Shown here: positions 19,799 to 28,570 of the stretch, one piece after another
How positions within the stretch are numbered: position 1 is the stretch's first letter
Layout: each line of letters begins with the position of its first letter
NCBI RefSeq assembly: GCF_036174265.1
Contig: NZ_CP108055.1
Location: 7,502,001-7,566,000 of the forward strand
Direction of reading: 5' to 3'
DNA length: 64,000 nucleotides
From: Streptomyces sp. NBC_00285
Lineage (GTDB): Bacteria; Actinomycetota; Actinomycetes; Streptomycetales; Streptomycetaceae
Program-made: the position numbers and the translations under genes
The notes under the pieces: generated by a model
What the model was told of the DNA's origin: nothing
The model's input: the letters and a program-made list of their open reading frames with translations, nothing else
Database searches by the model: none

Positions 19799-19837
19799 AG
19801 AGTGGGCGTTACTGTCCTGTGATCTGGCTCCCACTCT
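19799..19837. promoter_or_regulatory. Inverted repeat upstream of the MmpL-type transporter
   Basis: AGAGTGGG (19799-19806) and CCCACTCT (19830-19837) are perfect 8-bp arms 23 bp apart. A third AGAGTGG is at 19883-19889. The 171-bp gap is unusually A+T-rich for this genome (for example GTGAATAAAG and ATCATTTTCGG), as expected for a promoter. It may be an operator for control of the exporter, or the hairpin may end the preceding gene. Confidence 0.45.
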
Positions 19838-19963
19838 TGTGAATAAAGCCACGAACGGCATAGACGATCATTTTCGGCTGCAAGAGTGGTTCACGCATTG
19901 CTCATGCGTTCTTTGCGGGCTGTTCCCGGTCAAAGATCCACATATTCCCCTGGGAGCAGCTTC

Positions 19964-22207
19964 GTGGCAGCCCTCGCGCGCTGGTGTGTCCGACGACGGC
20001 TCGTCGTCGTTCTCCTGTGGCTCCTCGCCCTCGGCGGAGTGAGCACAGCCGCCGCGCTCACCGGCTCCGCGTACTCCAACGACTACGAGGTCCCCGGCAC
20101 CGAGTCCGGCAGCGCCACCGCCCTGCTCCAGAACGGCTTCCCGGACCTCGGCGGGGACGCCGACACCGTCGTCTGGCACGTGACCTCGGGTTCGGTGCGG
20201 GACGCCGACGTCGAGCAGACGATGACCACGACCTTGGACCGGATCACGGACCTGCCCGGAGTGAGCGCCGTGGTCAGCCCGTACGACTCCGCCGGCGCCG
20301 GACGGATCAGCGCCGACGGGCACACCGCCTACGCCACTGTCACCTTCGCCCACTCCGCCGAGGACATCGACCCGTCCCAGGCGCGGGCCCTCGTGGACAC
20401 CGCCAAGGCCGCCGAGGCCGACGGGCTCCAGGTGGAGCTGGGCGGCAGCGCCGTGGCCCTCACCGAGTCCTCCGGCGGACACCTCGCCGAGATCGTCGGC
20501 GTGCTCGTCGCCGCCCTCGTGCTGTTCCTGGCCTTCGGCTCGCTCGCCGCCTCCCTGCTGCCCATCGCCACCGCCCTGGTCGGCGTCGGCACCGCGTACG
20601 CCGGGATCGAGCTGCTCGGGCACGCCATGACCGTCGCCGACTTCGCGCCCATGCTCGGCATGCTCATCGGGCTCGGCGTCGGCATCGACTACGCGCTCTT
20701 CATCGTCACGCGCCACCGGCGTGGCCTCAAACGCGGGCTCGGTGTCGACGAGTCCGTCGAGAACGCCGTCACCACCACCGGCCGCGCGGTCGTCTTCGCG
20801 GGTGCCACCGTGTGCATCGCCCTGCTCGGCATGCTGATCCTCCGGCTCGGCTTCCTCAACGGGGTCGCGATCGCCGCCTCCCTGACCGTCGTCCTCACGG
20901 TCGCGGCCTCCGTGACCCTGCTGCCCGCACTGCTCTCCCTCATCGGGACACGCGCCCTGAGCCGGCGCGAACGACGCCGCCTCACCGAGCACGGGCCCGA
21001 GCCCGAACTGCCCACCGGGTTCGCCCACCGCTGGTCGGCGTTCGTGGAGCGGCACCCCAAAAAGCTCGGCGCGATCGCCCTGCTGGTCATCACCGTCCTG
21101 GCGCTGCCCACCCTGGGCCTGCGCCTCGGCACCTCCGACCAGGGCAACGGCCCGAGCTCCTCGACCACCCGGCAGGCCTACGACCTCCTCGCGGAGGGCT
21201 TCGGACCCGGCGTCAACGGGCCGCTCACACTGGTGACCCGTGTCGAGGGCGCGGAGGACAAGCTGCTCCTCGACAACCTCGACGCCACGATCCGCACCAC
21301 CGAGGGCATCGCGTCCACCACCCCGGTCACCTACGACACCGGCGGCGACATCGCGTACTTCACGATCGTCCCCGAGTCGGCACCGCAGTCCCGGCAGACC
21401 AGCGAACTCGTCGACCGGCTGCGCACCGAGGTCCTGCCACGCGCCGAGACCGGCACCTCCCTCGACATCCACGTCGGCGGCATGACGGCGTCCTACGACG
21501 ACTTCGCGGACGTCATCGTCGGCAAACTGCCCCTGTTCGTCGGCGTCGTCATCAGCCTGGGCGCTCTGCTGCTCCTACTCGCCTTCCGCTCCGTCGGCAT
21601 CCCGCTGAAGGCCGCCGTGATGAACGTCGCCGCCGTCGCCGCCGCCTTCGGAGTCGTCGTCGCGATCTTCCAGTGGGGCTGGGGCAGCGAACTGCTCGGC
21701 CTCGGCCGCGCGGGCCCCATCGAGCCCTTCCTCCCCGTGATCATGGTGTCCGTGCTCTTCGGTCTCTCCATGGACTACCAGGTCTTCCTGGTCAGCCGGA
21801 TGTACGAGGAGTGGCTGGAAACCGGCGACAACCGGCGGGCCGTCCGCGTCGGCCTCGCCGAGACCAGCCGAGTGATCAACTCCGCCGCCGTCATCATGAT
21901 CTCCGTCTTCCTCGCCTTCGTCCTCAGCGGCGACCGCGTGATCGCCATGTTCGGCATCGCGCTCGCCGCCGCCGTCGCCCTCGACGCCTTCGTCCTGCGC
22001 ACCCTGCTGGTCCCCGCCCTCATGCACCTCCTCGGCGGCGCCAACTGGTGGCTGCCGGGCTGGCTGGAGAGGCGGATGCCCCGCATCAGCATCGAACCTC
22101 CCGAGTGCCGCGCCGCGCATGAGAGGCTCACTGGCGTTGTGGAGCAGGACGTCATGGAGCAGATGGAGAGGGAGCGGGACGAGGATGTACGCGATATCCC
22201 TGGGTGA
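19964..22207 (+). CDS. MMPL/RND family membrane transporter
   Basis: A 747-aa transporter of the MmpL group, usually exporting lipids or secondary metabolites. It has an N-terminal helix (RRRLVVVLLWLLALGG), an extracytoplasmic porter domain, a block of helices, a second porter domain (about 365-520) and a second block, about 11-12 helices in all. The proton-relay Asp-Tyr pairs are in GLGVGIDYALFIVTRHR and FGLSMDYQVFLVSRMYEEW. The GTG at 19964 is chosen because GGGAG lies 8 nt upstream and homologues begin just before the Arg-rich turn; a longer frame opens at 19886. The downstream GNAT gene overlaps its 3' end by 23 bp. Confidence 0.93.
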   Translation: MAALARWCVRRRLVVVLLWLLALGGVSTAAALTGSAYSNDYEVPGTESGSATALLQNGFPDLGGDADTVVWHVTSGSVRDADVEQTMTTTLDRITDLPGVSAVVSPYDSAGAGRISADGHTAYATVTFAHSAEDIDPSQARALVDTAKAAEADGLQVELGGSAVALTESSGGHLAEIVGVLVAALVLFLAFGSLAASLLPIATALVGVGTAYAGIELLGHAMTVADFAPMLGMLIGLGVGIDYALFIVTRHRRGLKRGLGVDESVENAVTTTGRAVVFAGATVCIALLGMLILRLGFLNGVAIAASLTVVLTVAASVTLLPALLSLIGTRALSRRERRRLTEHGPEPELPTGFAHRWSAFVERHPKKLGAIALLVITVLALPTLGLRLGTSDQGNGPSSSTTRQAYDLLAEGFGPGVNGPLTLVTRVEGAEDKLLLDNLDATIRTTEGIASTTPVTYDTGGDIAYFTIVPESAPQSRQTSELVDRLRTEVLPRAETGTSLDIHVGGMTASYDDFADVIVGKLPLFVGVVISLGALLLLLAFRSVGIPLKAAVMNVAAVAAAFGVVVAIFQWGWGSELLGLGRAGPIEPFLPVIMVSVLFGLSMDYQVFLVSRMYEEWLETGDNRRAVRVGLAETSRVINSAAVIMISVFLAFVLSGDRVIAMFGIALAAAVALDAFVLRTLLVPALMHLLGGANWWLPGWLERRMPRISIEPPECRAAHERLTGVVEQDVMEQMERERDEDVRDIPG

Positions 22208-22757
22208 CGACGCCGAGCTGCGTCCGCTGGAACCGTGGCACGCGGAGGAGTTCCTCGCGCATCTGGAGCGGGGCCGGGACTTCATCGGACGGTTCATCGC
22301 CTTCGGCTCCCAGGAGACGGACGTCGACTCCGCGCGGGCCATGCTCCAGCGCTACGCCGACCTGCGCGCCGCCGACACGGCCTCCCTGCACGGCCTGTGG
22401 CTGGAGGGCAAACTCGTGGGCGGGGTGCTGTTCCTCAACTTCAGCGCCGAGAAGGGCAACTGCGAGGTCGGCTGCTGGCTGGAGCCCGCCGGCACCGGGC
22501 GTGGCCTGGTCACCCGCGCGATGCGGATCCTCCTCGATCACGCCGTCGAGCAGCGCGGTATGCACCGCATTGAGTGGGTGGCCGCCAGCGGCAACGAGGC
22601 CAGCCTGAACGTCGCCCGGCGGCTGGGAATGACCCGCGACGGAGTGCACCGGGAGGCGCACCCCTATGGTGGCGTACGGCACGACCTCGAGGTGTGGTCG
22701 ATTCTCGCCCCCGAGTGGCGTGAAGCACGCGCACGTGTCGTCCGGAACGATCATTAA
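22185..22757 (+). CDS. GNAT acetyltransferase, RimJ/RimL type
   Basis: A 190-aa N-acetyltransferase. It has LRPLEPWHAEEFLAHL, VGGVLFLNFSAEKGNCEVGCWL, an acetyl-CoA loop near PAGTGRGLVTRAMRILLDHA and the C-terminal NEASLNVARRLGMTRDG typical of RimL-like proteins acting on ribosomal proteins, antibiotics or amino acids. Its ATG lies inside the 3' end of the transporter gene (23-bp overlap), so expression is probably coupled to it. A role in modifying the exported compound is possible but only inferred from position. Confidence 0.9.
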   Translation: MYAISLGDDAELRPLEPWHAEEFLAHLERGRDFIGRFIAFGSQETDVDSARAMLQRYADLRAADTASLHGLWLEGKLVGGVLFLNFSAEKGNCEVGCWLEPAGTGRGLVTRAMRILLDHAVEQRGMHRIEWVAASGNEASLNVARRLGMTRDGVHREAHPYGGVRHDLEVWSILAPEWREARARVVRNDH

Positions 22758-22783
22758 GAACCCTCTCAGACAGGATCCGTACG

Positions 22784-23404
22784 GTGCCCGACATGGGAAC
22801 GAAGACAGCTGACGAGACCGGTGCCGAGACGGGTGCCGAGGCCAGGACCGACGACGAGAAGGTGAGCGTCACCAAGACCGACGAGGTGACGGAGACCGAA
22901 TCCGGCGACACCGCCGAGGACTCCGCCACCGACGAGATCGACGCCGACGAGATCGACGACGACGAGGACGAGCTGCTTGCGGCCACCCAGGAGGAGAGCC
23001 CCGCGGGCGTGGCCCAGGGCGCGGCGGCCGTCGTCGCTGCGGCGCTCGGCTTCGTCTCGCTCAGCGGCAGCTGGGTGGGCACCGTGGCGTCCGCGCGGCA
23101 GTCGCTCGTCGGCCAGCTGCACGCACAGACCGCGACGTCCTCCGACGTCTCCAAGCTCCTTGACGAGGGCTACGGCGACGCCTGGCACGCCACCGCGATG
23201 TGGAGCGGGATCTTCGCGCTGCTCGCGCTGCTCGTGGGTGTCGTCGTGCTGGTCAGGCCCGCCTTCGGCGCGCCCGGCAAGCCGCAGGCCGTGTGGATCA
23301 AGTCCGTCGCCTGGGGCGGTGTGGCGCTCGGTGTCATCGGCCTGCTCCTGGCCGTCCTCAAGTACACCGACGTCCTGCTGGGGCTGCCCTCCGTCCCCAG
23401 CTGA
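22784..23404 (+). CDS. Membrane protein with long acidic N-terminal region
   Basis: A 206-aa protein. Residues 1-70 are dominated by Asp, Glu and Thr (for example DEIDADEIDDDEDELL) and look disordered. Hydrophobic helices follow at about 75-97 (GVAQGAAAVVAAALGFVSL), 138-160 (MWSGIFALLALLVGVVVLV) and 175-195 (VAWGGVALGVIGLLLAVL). The loop after the first helix is polar. I recognise no family. GTG at 22784 is used; an ATG three codons later is an alternative. It follows the GNAT gene by 26 bp and could belong to the same transcript. Confidence 0.8.
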   Translation: MPDMGTKTADETGAETGAEARTDDEKVSVTKTDEVTETESGDTAEDSATDEIDADEIDDDEDELLAATQEESPAGVAQGAAAVVAAALGFVSLSGSWVGTVASARQSLVGQLHAQTATSSDVSKLLDEGYGDAWHATAMWSGIFALLALLVGVVVLVRPAFGAPGKPQAVWIKSVAWGGVALGVIGLLLAVLKYTDVLLGLPSVPS

Positions 23405-23435
23405 ACAACCGCAGGTCACGAGGGGTCTTAGGGCA

Positions 23436-23454
23436 TCCGTAGGTACCTTACGGA
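23436..23454 (+). terminator. Hairpin after the acidic membrane protein gene
   Basis: TCCGTA and TACGGA form a 6-bp stem around GGTACCT, flanked by AGGGG and CCCCT that could extend pairing. It lies 32 bp after the stop. Further on, the 12-mer GGCCCCTCCGGC is directly repeated at 23463-23474 and 23483-23494. Confidence 0.4.
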
Positions 23455-23600
23455 GCTCCTGGGGCCCCTCCGGCGCGTCTAAGGCCCCTCCGGCCCGCGA
23501 AGATGCGGAACTCTCCCGATGTGGCGGACCCCCCTCAAAGACGAAGGTAGAGGCATCGCAGAAAGCGAAGCCGGAAACCGACTCCGAAGAGGACGACGCC

Positions 23601-23789
23601 ATGTATACCGAGTACGAGATCTCCCAGTACCGCTCCGCCGAACTGATCCGCCGGGCCGAGCACGAGCGGCTCGTCCGCGACGTCCTGCGGGGCCGTCGCG
23701 CCGCCCGGCGCGAAGCCGCCGAGCGCACCGCGGAGACGGATTCGCATATCGGCCGCCCCCGGCGGTACCGGTTCCTCCGCACGGCGTGA
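23601..23789 (+). CDS. Small basic protein, 62 aa
   Basis: Begins MYTEYEISQYRSAELIRRAE and continues with a strongly charged helix rich in Arg and Glu, ending RRYRFLRTA. GAAGAGGA lies upstream of the ATG. The sequence is predicted to be largely alpha-helical with no membrane segment. I do not recognise a named domain, although very similar short proteins starting MYTEYEI are, as I recall, common in Streptomyces. It sits alone between a terminator-like hairpin and the large regulator gene. Confidence 0.7.
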   Translation: MYTEYEISQYRSAELIRRAEHERLVRDVLRGRRAARREAAERTAETDSHIGRPRRYRFLRTA

Positions 23790-23801
23790 GTGCCGGGAGG
23801 A

Positions 23802-23859
23802 GGGAGGACGGCCGTACGGCTCTGCCCGTCCCCGCGGTCACCACCGCGGCCGTCCTCCC
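23802..23859 (+). repeat. Nested inverted repeats upstream of the large regulator gene
   Basis: GGGAGGACGGCCG (23802-23814) and CGGCCGTCCTCCC (23847-23859) are perfect 13-bp arms separated by 32 bp. Inside the loop, CCGCGG occurs twice around TCACCA as a second hairpin. It starts 12 bp after the preceding stop and 70 bp before the next start. It may be a terminator for the small gene or a structured leader or operator for the regulator. Confidence 0.5.
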
Positions 23860-23929
23860 GGCAACCGGAGCCCCTCGGGGAACCGGACCCACCCCGAAAA
23901 CGAGTGCCGCACTGTCGGACCCGCGTGCC

Positions 23930-26900
23930 ATGCTCGGCTCTGTGGAGACCAGGTCCGTCAGTCCCGTGTTCGTCGGCCGCACCGAAGAAATGAACAGCCT
24001 GAACGAAGCGCTCGCCCGCGCCGCCGCGGGCGAGCCGCAGGCGTTGCTGCTCGGCGGTGAGGCCGGTGTCGGCAAGACCCGGCTCGTCGAGGAGTTCGCC
24101 ACCGCCGCCTGCCGGCAGGGCGCGGTCGTCGCCCTCGGCGGCTGCGTCGAGATCGGCGCCGACGGACTGCCCTTCGCCCCCTTCTCCACCGCCCTGCGTG
24201 CCCTGCGCCGCGCCCTGCCCGCCGAACTGGCCGACGCCGCCGCGGGCCAGGAGGAGGAACTGGCCCGGCTGCTGCCCGAGGTCGGCGAGGGGCTCTCCGT
24301 CCGCGGCACCGGCCGCCACGACGAGGAGAGCCTGGCCCGCCTCTTCGAACTCACCGCCCGCCTCCTGGAGCGCGTCTCCGCCGAGCGCACCGTCGTCGTC
24401 GCCCTGGAGGACCTCCACTGGGCCGACGCCTCCACCCGCCACCTGCTCGCCTACCTCTTCCGCACGCTGCGCACCGGCCGCCTGGTCGTCCTCGCCACCT
24501 ACCGCGCCGACGACATACACCGCCGCCACCCGCTGCGCCCCCTGCTCGCGGAACTCGACCGGCTGCGCACGGTCCGCCGGATCGAACTCGCCCGCTTCAA
24601 CCGGGACGAGGTGAGCCGTCAGATAGCCGGGATCCTCGCCGCCGAACCGAACCCCGCCCAGGTCGACGACATCTTCGAACGCTCCGACGGCAACGCCTTC
24701 TTCGTCGAGGAACTCGCCGTCTGCGCCACCGAGGGCTGCGGCACCGGCCTCACCGACTCCCTGCGCGATCTGCTCCTGGTCCGCGTCGAGAGCCTGCCCG
24801 AACGCACGCAGCGGGTCGCCCGGGTCGTCGCCGAGGGCGGCTCCACCGTGGAGTACCGGCTGCTCGCCGCGGTCACCGGGCTCGCCGAGGACGATCTCAT
24901 CGAGGCGCTGCGGGCCGCCGTGAACGCCAACATCCTCCTTCCGGCACCCGAGGGCGACGGCTACCGCTTCCGGCACTCCCTGGTCCGCGAGGCCGTGGCC
25001 GACGACCTGCTGCCCGGCGAACGCTCCCGCCTCAACCGCCGCTACGCCGAGGCCCTGGAGGCCGACCCCACCCTCGTCCCCGCCGACGAACGGGTCACGC
25101 GGCTGGCCAGCTACTGGTACCACGCCCGCGACGCCGCCAAGGCCCTGCCCGCCGTCCTGGACGCCTCCGTCACCGCCCGCCGCCGACACGCCTACTCCGA
25201 ACAACTCCGGCTCCTGGAACGGGCGATGGAGCTGTGGGACACCACTCCCGAGGACGTCCGGGCCGCCCTGCGCCCCGTCGACTACACCGAGGTCTACCCG
25301 CCCTGCGGCTGCGACCCGGCCACCACCCCGCTGCGGTACCTCGACCTGATGGCCGAGGCCGCCGTCGCCGGGCGTCTGGGAGGCGAACGCGAACGCGCCC
25401 TGATGATCACCAAGCGGGCGCTGCACCACCTGGAGGACGACGGTGACCCCATGCGCGCCGCCTGGTTCTGGGTTCAGCGCTCCCACCTCGTCCAGGCCCT
25501 GACCCGCGGCGACGGCTGGGCCGAACTGGCCACCGCCAAGGATCTCGTCTGCGGTCTGCCGCCCTCCGAGGTGCATGCCGACGTCCTGGCGAACGTCGCC
25601 CACTGGTCCATGATTCACGCCCCCGGCCCCGACGCCATCACGGCCGCCGAAAGCGCCGTGGAGTACGCGCGCATGGTCGGCGCCCGCGAGATCGAGATGA
25701 ACGCGCGACTCACCCACGCGGGTCTCATCGTCGAGTCCGGTGGCGTCGAGACCGGGCTCGACGAGATGTTCGAGATCCTGCGGCAGACAGTCGAGGACGA
25801 CATCTCCGCCGTCGCCAGCCGTGTCTACGTGAATCTCCCTAACGCCCTCGAAGCCATCGGGCGCTCCCGGGAAGCCGTGCCGATCCTGGAGGAGGGACTC
25901 GGCTACGCCCGGAAGTTCGGCCTGTCCGACAAAGAGGCCTGGATCTGGGGCAACCTGGCCGAGTCCCTCTACTCCCTGGGCCGCTGGGACCGGGCCGCGG
26001 AATCCGCCACCAGGGCCGAACTCGTCGGCCGCAGCGCCAAGCCCCGCGGCTTCCACGCCGGGAACCGTGCCGCACTCTCCCTTGCACGCGGCGACCTGAC
26101 CGAGGCGGCACGCCAACTCACCGCCGCACGCGGCTACTTCGGTACCCATGACAAAACCCCCCAGCACGAACTCCCCCTGACCGAACTGGCCATCGGCATC
26201 GCCGCCGGCGAGGGCCGCCTCCTGGACGCCCGCGCCGAACTCGAACGCGTCCTGGACTCCGGCTTCCCACCCGGTACCCAGCGCTACGCCTGGCCCCTGC
26301 TGCTCACCGCCGCCGCCATGGAGGCCGACGCCCTCGGCCTGTCCGTCGCCGAACAGGGCCGCGCGAAGATCCTCGACCGCATCCGGGAGGCCGCCAGGCC
26401 CCTCACCACCAACGCGCCCGTCTGGCTGGCCCACGAACGCTGGGTCCGCGCCGAACTGCTGCGCGCCGAGAGCGCCGCCACCCCCGACCACTGGTACGAG
26501 GCCGTCACCGCCTTCGAGCCGCTGGAACGCCCCTACGACCTCGCCCGCGTCCGCCATCGGCTCGCCCAGGCACTGCTGTCCGCACCCGGCGGTGTCGAGC
26601 AGCCCGAACGCGACCAGGCCACCGAACTCCTGCGCCTCGCCCACGCCGCCGCCGACCACCTCGGTGCCCGCCCCCTCGCCGACGCGGTCGCGCTTCTCGC
26701 CCAGCGCGCCCGCCTCGCCCTGACCGCGGCCCCGGCACCCGACCGGAGCGACCCGGTCCGCTCTCTCGGCCTCACCGGCCGCGAACGTGACGTACTGCGC
26801 CTGGTCGCCCTCGGCCGCACCAACCGCCAGATCGCCGAGGAACTCTTCATCTCGCCGAAGACGGCCAGCGTGCACGTCTCGAACATCCTCGCCAAGCTCG

Positions 26901-26989
26901 GCGTGTCCGGCAGGGGAGAGGCCGCGGCGGTGGCGCACCGGCTGGGGCTGTTCCCGGCGGAGTCTCTCCACGTGCCGATCACAGAGTGA
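23930..26989 (+). CDS. Large ATP-binding LuxR-family regulator (LAL type)
   Basis: A 1,019-aa regulator. The N-terminal AAA/STAND ATPase has FVGRTEEMNSLNEAL, Walker A GGEAGVGKTRLVEEF (about residues 42-50) and Walker B VVVALEDLHWAD (about 155-163). A long helical, TPR-like region spans about 350-900. The C-terminal LuxR helix-turn-helix is at about 945-1010 (LTGRERDVLRLVALGRTNRQ, then IAEELFISPKTASVHVSNIL). LAL regulators usually activate catabolic or secondary-metabolite genes; the ligand is unknown. ATG at 23930 is chosen; a GTG four codons later (23942) would also fit, and neither has a strong ribosome site. Confidence 0.92.
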   Translation: MLGSVETRSVSPVFVGRTEEMNSLNEALARAAAGEPQALLLGGEAGVGKTRLVEEFATAACRQGAVVALGGCVEIGADGLPFAPFSTALRALRRALPAELADAAAGQEEELARLLPEVGEGLSVRGTGRHDEESLARLFELTARLLERVSAERTVVVALEDLHWADASTRHLLAYLFRTLRTGRLVVLATYRADDIHRRHPLRPLLAELDRLRTVRRIELARFNRDEVSRQIAGILAAEPNPAQVDDIFERSDGNAFFVEELAVCATEGCGTGLTDSLRDLLLVRVESLPERTQRVARVVAEGGSTVEYRLLAAVTGLAEDDLIEALRAAVNANILLPAPEGDGYRFRHSLVREAVADDLLPGERSRLNRRYAEALEADPTLVPADERVTRLASYWYHARDAAKALPAVLDASVTARRRHAYSEQLRLLERAMELWDTTPEDVRAALRPVDYTEVYPPCGCDPATTPLRYLDLMAEAAVAGRLGGERERALMITKRALHHLEDDGDPMRAAWFWVQRSHLVQALTRGDGWAELATAKDLVCGLPPSEVHADVLANVAHWSMIHAPGPDAITAAESAVEYARMVGAREIEMNARLTHAGLIVESGGVETGLDEMFEILRQTVEDDISAVASRVYVNLPNALEAIGRSREAVPILEEGLGYARKFGLSDKEAWIWGNLAESLYSLGRWDRAAESATRAELVGRSAKPRGFHAGNRAALSLARGDLTEAARQLTAARGYFGTHDKTPQHELPLTELAIGIAAGEGRLLDARAELERVLDSGFPPGTQRYAWPLLLTAAAMEADALGLSVAEQGRAKILDRIREAARPLTTNAPVWLAHERWVRAELLRAESAATPDHWYEAVTAFEPLERPYDLARVRHRLAQALLSAPGGVEQPERDQATELLRLAHAAADHLGARPLADAVALLAQRARLALTAAPAPDRSDPVRSLGLTGRERDVLRLVALGRTNRQIAEELFISPKTASVHVSNILAKLGVSGRGEAAAVAHRLGLFPAESLHVPITE

Positions 26990-27024
26990 GGCGTACGGTG
27001 TAGGAGACCGGCAGGGGAGGCTGC

Positions 27025-27234
27025 ATGTTCAACATGTTCGAAGAACTGTTCGCGCCCGGCCGCAAACACACCCAGGACGAGCAGAACCGGCTGGCCCTGA
27101 CCAGGGAGGACGTCGGCGACGGGGACCCCGGACGCGGACCGATAGATCTCACGTCCGGGAAGGTCGTCGTCCGTCTGGTCAAGTCGGACGACGACACCGA
27201 GGAGCCCTCGCCGGAGCAGACCGCGTCGAAGTGA
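27025..27234 (+). CDS. Small conserved actinobacterial protein, 69 aa (DUF6191-like)
   Basis: Begins MFNMFEELFAPGRKHTQDEQ, then a conserved-looking LTREDVGDGDPGRGPIDL and SGKVVVRLVKSDD, with an acidic tail. There is no membrane segment. I associate this pattern with a small Streptomyces family of unknown function (possibly DUF6191); that name is from memory. GGGGAGG lies 6-10 nt before the ATG. It starts 35 bp after the LAL regulator stop. Confidence 0.75.
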   Translation: MFNMFEELFAPGRKHTQDEQNRLALTREDVGDGDPGRGPIDLTSGKVVVRLVKSDDDTEEPSPEQTASK

Positions 27235-27243
27235 CGGCCCGGA

Positions 27244-28422
27244 CTAGCTGACCTGTATCTCCAGGATCCTGTCGTCCCCCTCCTTGGGGCTGCCGCGACC
27301 GTCGGTGTTGCTGGTGACGAGCCACAGCTTGTCGCCGCCCGCGGAGACCACCGTGCGCAGCCGGCCGTACTCGCCCTTCAGGAAGGCCTGCGGATCCGCC
27401 GAGGCCTCTGTGCCCTTCAGCGGGATGCGCCACAGCCGCTGGCCCTTCAGCCCGGCCATCCAGATGGATCCCTCGGCGTAGGCGATCCCGCTGGGGGAGG
27501 CGTCGTCGGTGTGCCAGGTGGCGATCGGGTTGTGGAACTTCTTGTCGTCGGACCTGCCCTCGGCGTCCGGCCAGCCGTAGTCGTCGCCCGGCTTGATCGT
27601 GTTCAGCTCGTCCCAGGTGTCCTGACCGAACTCCGAGGCGAACAGGCGCTGCTTGGAGTCCCAGGCCAGACCCTGCACATTGCGGTGGCCGTAGGAGTAC
27701 ACGGCGGAGTCCGGGAACGGGTTGCCCGGGGCCGGATCCCCCTCCGGGGTCAGGCGCAGGATCTTGCCGCCGAGCGATGTGCGGTCCTGGGCCAGTCCGG
27801 TGTTGCCGCTCTCTCCCGTGCCCGCGTAGAGCATGCCGTCCGGGCCGAACGCGATCCGGCCGCCGTTGTGGATGTAGCCCTTCGGGATGCCCTTGAAGAC
27901 GGTGTCGGGGGCGCCCAACTGCTCGCCGGAATCCTTCTGCTCGTCGTACACCATCCTGACGATGCGGTTGTCCGAGGCCGAGGTGAAGTAGGCGTACACC
28001 ATGTGGTCGGAGGCGTAGTCCGGGGACAGCGCGATGCCCAGGAGGCCGCCCTCGCCGGCCGCGGAGACCCCGGACACCCGGCCGAGTTCCGTCTTCTTGC
28101 CCGACTGTCCGTCGACCCGGACGATCGCGCCCTCGTCGCGCGAGGAGACGAGGAGGTCGCCTTCGGGCAACGGGGCGATTCCCCACGGGGTCTTGAGGTT
28201 CTCGGTGACCGTGCGCAGCACCTTCACCGAGCCCTTCGCCGGCGGGGTCTCCTCGGCGGCCCGCCCGGTGGGGGAGGACCCCGTGGCCGCACCGCTCGAC
28301 GAGGTGCTCTCGCCGCCACCCGGTGAACCGCCCCCTCCTCCACCGCCGGACGAGCAGCCGGCCGTCAGCAGGAGCGTGGTCGCGGCCAGCACGGCCGTCA
28401 CAGCTCGACGATGCACGATCAT
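27244..28422 (-). CDS. PQQ-dependent sugar dehydrogenase-like lipoprotein (GdhB/YliI family)
   Basis: A 392-aa secreted beta-propeller protein. The signal peptide ends with a lipobox (LLLTAGC, Cys23), then a Ser/Gly-rich linker. The propeller has LKTPWGIAPLPEGDLLVSSRD, GGLLGIALSPDYASDHMVYAYFT, NGGRIAFGPDGMLYAGTGES and VYSYGHRNVQGLAWD, the signature strings of soluble aldose dehydrogenases. Such enzymes oxidise aldose sugars with PQQ and calcium. Many Streptomyces lack PQQ synthesis, so activity is uncertain. GAAGGGACC precedes the ATG. It converges on the 69-aa gene with a 9-bp gap. Confidence 0.92.
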   Translation of the reverse strand: MIVHRRAVTAVLAATTLLLTAGCSSGGGGGGGSPGGGESTSSSGAATGSSPTGRAAEETPPAKGSVKVLRTVTENLKTPWGIAPLPEGDLLVSSRDEGAIVRVDGQSGKKTELGRVSGVSAAGEGGLLGIALSPDYASDHMVYAYFTSASDNRIVRMVYDEQKDSGEQLGAPDTVFKGIPKGYIHNGGRIAFGPDGMLYAGTGESGNTGLAQDRTSLGGKILRLTPEGDPAPGNPFPDSAVYSYGHRNVQGLAWDSKQRLFASEFGQDTWDELNTIKPGDDYGWPDAEGRSDDKKFHNPIATWHTDDASPSGIAYAEGSIWMAGLKGQRLWRIPLKGTEASADPQAFLKGEYGRLRTVVSAGGDKLWLVTSNTDGRGSPKEGDDRILEIQVS

Positions 28423-28570
28423 GGTCCCTTCGCAGCGCGGGTTCTACCTGTCATACACCGCTCACGCCTCACAGGTTCCCGATCTTCCGCACCCGATCCG
28501 CGGAGGCACCGACGGCGAGGTGAGGAGCCCCACGCCCCAAGGAGACGGGAACGGGGCACGGCGGCTCCTG

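Noticed and set aside
23519..23929. A longer LAL regulator starting near 23519
   Set aside because: The extension overlaps the 62-aa gene and the nested inverted repeats and is Arg/Pro-rich. The conserved FVGRTEE motif begins about 15 residues after the ATG at 23930.
22766..26971. A 1,401-codon open frame on the minus strand
   Set aside because: It runs opposite a clear GNAT, membrane protein and LAL regulator, its product is repetitive Gly/Ala/Val/Asp/Gln with no domain, and such antisense frames are normal in very GC-rich DNA.
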